From: Phytoplasma sp035187685
GTDB lineage: Bacteria > Bacillota_I > Bacilli_A > Acholeplasmatales > Acholeplasmataceae
Direction of reading: 5' to 3'
NCBI RefSeq assembly: GCF_035187685.1
Contig: NZ_CP131022.1
Coordinates: 124,001-188,000 of the forward strand
Length of the DNA stretch: 64,000 nt
Shown: positions 58,524 through 64,000 of the stretch, one piece after another
How positions within the stretch are numbered: the first letter of the stretch is position 1
Layout: each line of letters starts with the position of its first letter
Notes under the pieces: generated by a model
Database searches by the model: none
What the model saw: the letters and a program-made list of their open reading frames with translations, nothing else
What the model was told of the DNA's origin: nothing
Made by a program: the position numbers and the translations under genes

Positions 58524-60057
58524 AGTTAAAAATCATTTAATTATTTTGGGATATTTTTTCTTTTTATTTGTTATTATTTTAATATGCAATAAAATTACTA
58601 CAACAAATAAAGACGAAAACGAAAAGGCAATAAGAAATTTTAAAGTAACTAAAGCAAGTTTAAAAACTGCATATGAAGAATTTAAAAAACATAAAAAGAA
58701 TAATGATTTAACTAAAATTAATTTTTGGCATAATTTATATACTGACGAAAGAATAATACTACAAGAAATTATTAGAAAATTTGAACAAGAATATCCTGGT
58801 ATTAAAGTGTTAGAAGATAATAAAGGTTCTTGGCCACAAATTTTTAAAAATGTTACTGGCGCTTTGGCTGTGGGCAAACAACCCCAATTAGTTGTGTCTT
58901 ATCCTGATCATGTAGGATTTTATCATAAATCTGGAAAAGTATTACCTTTAGGACAGTTTATAGATAACGATGATTTAAACACTAATGTGTTTAATGATTC
59001 ATTTAAATATCCTTTTTTAGATGGTTATTGTGAAAAAATTAAATTTGGTAATAAAGAAGATAGCTATTATTTACCTTTTTTGAAAACTACTGAAATTATG
59101 TTTTATAATAATGCTTTATTAAAAGAAATACACGATCAGACATCTTCAGTTGAATTTAAACAATTAGTCGATAGCAAAGGATACATTAAAAAAAGAAATC
59201 GATCATTGACATGGGGCGAACTGGAAATAATTTGTAAAGAATTCGAAAAATATAAAACAACTGATTTTGTTCCAATATTAGTTGATAGCGAAACTAATTT
59301 ATTTATTATTTCTTCTAGACAACAAGGTATAATTTATCCAGATCAAAAAGATAAAACACAAGAATTTTTAGAAGATGATAAAATAAAAACTATATTAAAA
59401 ACATTTAACCGTTTATATAATAAAAAATATCTAACCTTAAGTAAATTAATCGAAGAAAATAATATTCAAAAAATTATTAAAGACAAAAATATAGCTTTTT
59501 ATATTACATCAACTAGAAGAATAGATAGTTTATGCGAAATTGATGGTTTTATTCCCAGTTTCACTTCTATACCTACATTTGGAAAAGAAAAAAATATTTT
59601 ACAAGGTTCCAATGTTAATTTATTTTATTCAAAAGATCCAAAAGAAAATTATGCTTCTTGGTTTTTTTTAAAATATTTAACATCTTTTGATGTTTATCAA
59701 AAATTTTTAGAAAAAAATAAGTTATTCAACATTACTCGTAATTATAATGATGATGATAAAACAAAATTGATAAAAAAAATAGAATCTATAATAGATCAAT
59801 CAATTTATTCAGATGATTTAAAAAAATTTAGAAAAGATTTTTTTAACAAATTCATTTTAGACAATGGAAAAAAAATAAAGGAAAGAAAATTACAACAAGA
59901 TTTTTTTGTTACTTCTGTTTTCGAAAAATCCGATTTTTTCCGCAATATTATAACTGATTTATTTATAGACGTTTTAATCATAAAGAGCGAAGATGAAAAC
60001 ATAGATCGAAAGATAGATGAATTATTACAAATAGCTATCACAAGAATAATAAAATAA
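58507..60057 (+). CDS. ugpB: Sugar/glycerol-phosphate ABC transporter substrate-binding protein (UgpB-like)
   Basis: 516 residues from GTG 58507, with AGGAG 9 bases upstream inside ugpE. One membrane anchor (residues 7-28) and no proper lipobox. Family 1 solute-binding protein: INFWHNLYTDERIILQEIIR with EFEQEYPGI-like spacing, then LVVSYPDHVGFYHKSGKVLP as in UgpB. It is larger than E. coli UgpB (about 440) and has a charged C-terminal extension. The substrate (glycerol-3-phosphate, maltose or another sugar) is not settled by sequence. Confidence 0.85.
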   Translation: MASKVKVKNHLIILGYFFFLFVIILICNKITTTNKDENEKAIRNFKVTKASLKTAYEEFKKHKKNNDLTKINFWHNLYTDERIILQEIIRKFEQEYPGIKVLEDNKGSWPQIFKNVTGALAVGKQPQLVVSYPDHVGFYHKSGKVLPLGQFIDNDDLNTNVFNDSFKYPFLDGYCEKIKFGNKEDSYYLPFLKTTEIMFYNNALLKEIHDQTSSVEFKQLVDSKGYIKKRNRSLTWGELEIICKEFEKYKTTDFVPILVDSETNLFIISSRQQGIIYPDQKDKTQEFLEDDKIKTILKTFNRLYNKKYLTLSKLIEENNIQKIIKDKNIAFYITSTRRIDSLCEIDGFIPSFTSIPTFGKEKNILQGSNVNLFYSKDPKENYASWFFLKYLTSFDVYQKFLEKNKLFNITRNYNDDDKTKLIKKIESIIDQSIYSDDLKKFRKDFFNKFILDNGKKIKERKLQQDFFVTSVFEKSDFFRNIITDLFIDVLIIKSEDENIDRKIDELLQIAITRIIK

Positions 60058-60088
60058 ATTTAAATGAAAAAAGAAAAGGTTTTTAAAA

Positions 60089-61060
60089 ATGAACTTTATT
60101 AAAAAACAAATTGAACAATTTAATACAATAATTATTCATGGACACAAAACACCTGATGGAGATTGCTATGGATCCCAATTAGGATTAAAAGATATAATTG
60201 CAACAAATTATCCTGATAAAAAAGTGTATGTTGTAGGTGATGAAACACCAAAAATTTCTTTTTTGGGTAAAATGGATCAAATAGAAGATGATGTGTATAA
60301 AGATGCTTTAGTATTTATTGTAGATTGTGGACAAAGTTCAATTATTAGTGATAATAGATATAAATTAGGAAAAATGAGCATTAGAATTGATCATCATTTG
60401 TTTGTTCAAAAAATCGCTGATTATGAATGGATAGATAGTAATTTCGCTTCTTGTTCAGAGATGATTTACTATTTTAAAAAATTTCATAATTATAAATTAA
60501 CTTACAAAGGAGCTTTACCAATATATACAGGCATTGTAACTGATACAGGTAATTTTCGTTTTGAAAGAGTTAATTATAAAACTTTTCAATTTGTTGTTGA
60601 TTTATTAAAATATGATTTAAATGTTTTCGAAATAGATCAAAAAATAAATTTTAAAAGTGTTAATTTATTAAAATTTCAAGGTTATGTATGTTCTAATTTT
60701 ATAGCTGAAGGTGGATTTATTTATTTTAAATTTTCCGAAGAAATACTTGAACAATATAATTTAACTGTTGAAGAAGCTTTTTCTATTGTAAATGTTTTCA
60801 ATTATATCGAAAATAATTCAGTATGGGGATTTATTTTGGCATATAAAAATGGTTCTTATAAATTCAGTCTTCGTTCTTTGGGTCCTAAAATAAATTCTAT
60901 AGCACATAAATTTGGTGGTGGCGGTCATCAAAAAGCTTGTGGTATTTTTGTGCAAAATACGGATGAAATGAATGAAGTTATTGAATTAATAAAAGAATCT
61001 ATTAAAGTATTTAATTCTGAAAAAAGTCAAACAATTCACACTAATATAACTAATAAATAA
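60089..61060 (+). CDS. nrnA: DHH-DHHA1 phosphoesterase (NrnA-like)
   Basis: 323 residues. Metal-binding motifs: HGHKTPDGDCYGSQLG (residues 18-33), VDCG (around 79) and DHH (around 100, RIDHHLF). The C-terminal DHHA1 domain ends with FGGGGHQKACG. NrnA-type enzymes degrade short oligoribonucleotides and pAp; relatives cleave c-di-AMP breakdown products. It lies 31 bases after ugpB and 20 before mnmE. Confidence 0.9.
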   Translation: MNFIKKQIEQFNTIIIHGHKTPDGDCYGSQLGLKDIIATNYPDKKVYVVGDETPKISFLGKMDQIEDDVYKDALVFIVDCGQSSIISDNRYKLGKMSIRIDHHLFVQKIADYEWIDSNFASCSEMIYYFKKFHNYKLTYKGALPIYTGIVTDTGNFRFERVNYKTFQFVVDLLKYDLNVFEIDQKINFKSVNLLKFQGYVCSNFIAEGGFIYFKFSEEILEQYNLTVEEAFSIVNVFNYIENNSVWGFILAYKNGSYKFSLRSLGPKINSIAHKFGGGGHQKACGIFVQNTDEMNEVIELIKESIKVFNSEKSQTIHTNITNK

Positions 61061-61080
61061 GTCAAGAAAGTATTAAATAT

Positions 61081-62454
61081 ATGATTGTTTATGATAATAT
61101 TGCTGCCATTGCAACTCCCTTAGGAACTGGAAGCATTAATGTTATAAGAGTAAGTGGTCCAGAAGCAATCCAAAATATTAATCAAATTTTCCGAAGTTCT
61201 AAAAAAAACATTGATTTATCGCAAGTACCTTCGCACACTATTCATCACGGTTTTATTTTAGATAAAAATAAAAATATATTAGATGAAGTATTAATTTCTA
61301 TTTTTAAAAAACCTCATTCTTTTACTGGCGAAGATGTTGTCGAAGTCCAAGGCCATGGAGGAATTTTAATAACTCAATTGTTATTAGAGAGAATTTTATC
61401 ATTAGATATTAGATTATCGGAACCAGGAGAATTCAGTAAAAGAGCTTTTTTAAATGGTAAAATAGATTTAATACAAGCAGAATCAATCATGGATTTAATT
61501 TTTGCTCAAAATGAAAGCGCTATTAAATTAGCTAATTTAGGTTTACAAAAAAAAAATTCTAAATTATTACAAGATTTAATTAATCAAATTGTTAAAATAA
61601 TAGGTCAAATAGAAGTCAACATTGATTATCCTGAATATTTAGATATTGAGGAAATGACTAATAAAATTATTTTACCTCAAATTAAAAAATTGATTTCTAA
61701 AATGGAAGAAATTTTAAATTTGTATACCCAAAATCGTTTTTTAAAAAACGGAGTTAAAACTTTGATCATCGGAAAACCTAATGTAGGAAAATCTAGTTTA
61801 TTAAATGTTTTACTACAAGAAAAAAGAGCTATTGTTTCTGATATTGCTGGTACTACAAGAGATTATGTCGATGGATATATTAATGTTAAAGGTGTTTCTT
61901 TATTTTTAATTGATACTGCAGGGATTCGGAAAACTAATGATCCTTTAGAGAAAATAGGTGTTGATAAATCTCAACAACTTTTAAAAGAAGCAGAATTAGT
62001 TTTATTGTTATTAGATCAAAGTAATGTTTTAGACAAAGACGATCAAATATTACTTGATTTAACTAAAAAATATTCTAGAATTATAATAGGAACTAAATCT
62101 GATTTACCTCCAAAAATGAATTTAAATCAAATTAAAGAAGAAATTATTTTATTATCTAGTCATAATCAAGATGGCATTGACAAATTAAAAAATAAGATTT
62201 TACAAAAATTTCAATTAGATAATATTCAAAATAAAGAATTTAATTATTTTTCTAATGCAAGGCATATTAAACAAATAGAAATTGCTCTCAAATCTTTAAC
62301 AAATATTATTATAGATATTAAAAAACAAATGCCTGTTGATATACACACAATAAATTTAAAAGAAGCTTATAATGCTTTAGAAAATATTTTAGGTAAAAAT
62401 ATTCCAGACCATTTAATTAACGAATTATTTTCTAAGTTTTGTTTAGGAAAATGA
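61081..62454 (+). CDS. mnmE: tRNA modification GTPase MnmE
   Basis: 457 residues. N-terminal folate-binding domain (DNIAAIATPLGTGSINVIRV, then SGP), helical domain, inserted G domain with G1 GKPNVGKSSL (about 225-234), GTTRD, G3 DTAGIRKT and G4 TKSD. The C-terminal FCLGK carries the catalytic Cys. With MnmG it modifies the wobble uridine of tRNAs. Full length. Confidence 0.96.
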   Translation: MIVYDNIAAIATPLGTGSINVIRVSGPEAIQNINQIFRSSKKNIDLSQVPSHTIHHGFILDKNKNILDEVLISIFKKPHSFTGEDVVEVQGHGGILITQLLLERILSLDIRLSEPGEFSKRAFLNGKIDLIQAESIMDLIFAQNESAIKLANLGLQKKNSKLLQDLINQIVKIIGQIEVNIDYPEYLDIEEMTNKIILPQIKKLISKMEEILNLYTQNRFLKNGVKTLIIGKPNVGKSSLLNVLLQEKRAIVSDIAGTTRDYVDGYINVKGVSLFLIDTAGIRKTNDPLEKIGVDKSQQLLKEAELVLLLLDQSNVLDKDDQILLDLTKKYSRIIIGTKSDLPPKMNLNQIKEEIILLSSHNQDGIDKLKNKILQKFQLDNIQNKEFNYFSNARHIKQIEIALKSLTNIIIDIKKQMPVDIHTINLKEAYNALENILGKNIPDHLINELFSKFCLGK

Positions 62455-62578
62455 TTAATATTAATAATTTTAAATGTTAAAATAATACTAAGTAGAATGT
62501 TTTATTTAAGTATTAAACGAAAATGTTTTTCAAAAAAATTGTAATACAAATTATAAAGGTAAGCTAGAAATTTCATAT

Positions 62579-64000
62579 ATGATCGATATCCAATTTAAGA
62601 ACGGTTCAAATCAAAAATTTTCTAAAAGAATTGATATTTTAGAAATTATAAAACAACATAATTTTATTTTTTCTAATAAACCAATAGCTGCTTATTTTAA
62701 TGGCAAATTAATCGATTTAAAAACAAAATTAGAAGTAGATGGTTTATTAGAAATTATTACTTCAGATAAACCTGAAAGTTTACAAATTTTAAATTATAAT
62801 ACCGCTCTTTTGATGGCTCAAGCTATTCAAAGAATTTATCCTGATGCCCTTTTAGTTTCTGGTTCGCATCATAAAGAAGGTTTTTATTACGAAATAGATT
62901 TTCAAAACATGATTTTTTCTCAAAATTATTTACCTGAAATAGAAAAAATGATGCATCAAATTTCTAACGAACAATTAGATATTGTCAAAAAAAAAATAAT
63001 TTATAAAGATGTATATGATAAATTTTCTTTTAATAAATATAAAAAAGATATGCTTCAAAAAAGTAAAAATATCGATTTTATCGATATTTATTCTTGTTTA
63101 GATTTTGAAGATTTTCAGTTTAATAATTTAAATCCTTTTTTAATTAATACTAAAATAATGAAAAATTTTAAATTATTACACATATCTGGTTCTTATTTCG
63201 AAGGAGATGTAAACAAATCTGCTTTGACAAGGATATATGGTGTTTCGTTTTTTAATAATAAAGATTTAAAAGAATATTTGCAATTATTAGAAGATAGAAA
63301 ACATAGAGATCATAAAAATATTAATAAAGAACAACAATTATTTATGTTATCTTCTGAAGTTGGCGTAGGGTTGCCTTTTTGGTTGCCTAAAGGTGCTACT
63401 ATTCGACGTATTATAGAAAGATACATTATTGATAAAGAAATAAGTTATGGTTATCAACATGTTTATACTCCTATTTTAGCTAATACTAAATTATATCAAC
63501 AATCAGGTCATTTAGAACTTTATAAAGAGAATATGTTTCCTATAATGGAAATGCCTAATGAAGAAAAATTAGTTTTACGTCCTATGAATTGTCCTCATCA
63601 TATGATGATTTTTAAAAACAATTTACGAAGTTATAAAGAATTACCTTTGAAAATTGCAGAATTAGGTATGATGCATCGTTTTGAACATTCAGGTGCTGTT
63701 GCTGGTTTACAAAGAACAAGAGAAATGACTTTAAATGATGCTCATATTTTTATCGAAGAAGGTCAAATCCAAGAACAAATAATTCAAATTATTAAGTTGA
63801 TTTTAGAAGTTTACAAAGATTTCGATATTACAGATTATAGTTTTAATTTAAGCACTAGAGATATTTTGAATAAAAATAAATATTTTGATAACGATTTAAT
63901 GTGGTTTAAATCAGAATCTTTTTTGAGAGAAATATTACAAGAAAATAATATTAATTATAAAGAAGTTACTGGTGATGCTGCTTTTTATGGCCCTAAAATA
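62579..64000 (+). CDS. thrS: Threonyl-tRNA synthetase, 5' part (runs off the window)
   Basis: 474 codons from ATG 62579 to the window edge, no stop. The N-terminal TGS domain is short (MIDIQFKNGSNQKFSKRIDI). The editing domain has SGSHHKEGFYYEID, then the class II core: motif 1 region GLPFWLPKGATIRRIIERYI, zinc ligand Cys in RPMNCPHH, motif 2 MMHRFEHSGAVAGLQRTREM. The DAHIF segment reads DAHIFIEE, without the Cys often seen there. Ribosome binding site aaagg (62555-62559) is rather distant. No T-box is apparent in the 120 bases upstream. Confidence 0.95.
   Translation, partial: MIDIQFKNGSNQKFSKRIDILEIIKQHNFIFSNKPIAAYFNGKLIDLKTKLEVDGLLEIITSDKPESLQILNYNTALLMAQAIQRIYPDALLVSGSHHKEGFYYEIDFQNMIFSQNYLPEIEKMMHQISNEQLDIVKKKIIYKDVYDKFSFNKYKKDMLQKSKNIDFIDIYSCLDFEDFQFNNLNPFLINTKIMKNFKLLHISGSYFEGDVNKSALTRIYGVSFFNNKDLKEYLQLLEDRKHRDHKNINKEQQLFMLSSEVGVGLPFWLPKGATIRRIIERYIIDKEISYGYQHVYTPILANTKLYQQSGHLELYKENMFPIMEMPNEEKLVLRPMNCPHHMMIFKNNLRSYKELPLKIAELGMMHRFEHSGAVAGLQRTREMTLNDAHIFIEEGQIQEQIIQIIKLILEVYKDFDITDYSFNLSTRDILNKNKYFDNDLMWFKSESFLREILQENNINYKEVTGDAAFYGPKI

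Noticed and set aside
1..64000. CRISPR array, replication origin, tRNA or rRNA genes
   Set aside because: No regularly spaced direct repeats, no dnaA-box cluster, and no tRNA or rRNA signatures were seen anywhere in the window.

Overview
The window looks like a phytoplasma chromosome ('Candidatus Phytoplasma'; Mollicutes, obligate plant and insect parasites). The base composition is extremely A+T rich and TGA acts as a stop. Three secreted proteins carry the sequence-variable mosaic (SVM) signal peptide typical of phytoplasma effectors. The pyrG-imp-dnaD-rnc locus holds an immunodominant membrane protein, and the metabolism is reduced to import systems plus information processing. I cannot assign a 16Sr group because the window has no rRNA gene.

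Layout. 1-7.1 kb: a decayed effector and mobile-unit region with one intact SVM effector (1936-2490), a broken secreted alpha/beta hydrolase and many gene relics. 7.25-12.6 kb (+): an oligopeptide/dipeptide ABC importer in the order ATPase-ATPase-permease-permease-binding protein; the first ATPase has a stop at codon 3. 12.7-13.7 kb: the 3' end of rsmG abutting an IS3-type transposase relic. 13.7-22.4 kb (-): holA, xerD, yitT, ileS, ychF and ftsH, closely spaced. 22.6-30.9 kb: a second decayed region that repeats relics of the first, with two more SVM effectors, a DUF2963-like relic, a group II intron domain I relic and a small membrane protein. 31-41.6 kb (+): DEAD-box helicase, tldD-pmbA, dnaX, ybaB, rpoE, pssA-psd and pyrG. 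41.6-46.4 kb (-): imp, dnaD, rnc, plsX and a frameshifted recG. 46.8-53.4 kb (-): a giant coiled-coil AAA ATPase gene and adk. 54.1-64 kb (+): asnS, a ugp-type sugar/glycerol-phosphate ABC importer, an nrnA-like DHH phosphoesterase, mnmE and the 5' part of thrS.

The most striking object is the giant AAA gene. Read as DNA, it appears as a 1506-codon frame plus a separate small secreted-protein frame. Between them lies about 0.8 kb that reads as an ORF-less group II intron on the minus strand, with an exact 34-nt domain V and a domain III-like segment. Removing 51456-52272 joins the two frames in phase into one 1648-residue protein with an N-terminal signal or anchor, coiled coil, AAA module and C-terminal membrane helix. 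A second, more decayed domain I copy lies at about 26.64-26.96 kb.

The two decayed regions share a cassette architecture: near-identical promoter and leader, a decayed membrane-anchored coiled-coil gene, a small hairpin, a strong ribosome binding site, then a secreted protein gene. Three full copies and one partial copy are visible. Several genes (recG, the hydrolase, the DUF2963 relic) are broken by single-base indels, mostly in homopolymers. These could be real decay or assembly errors.
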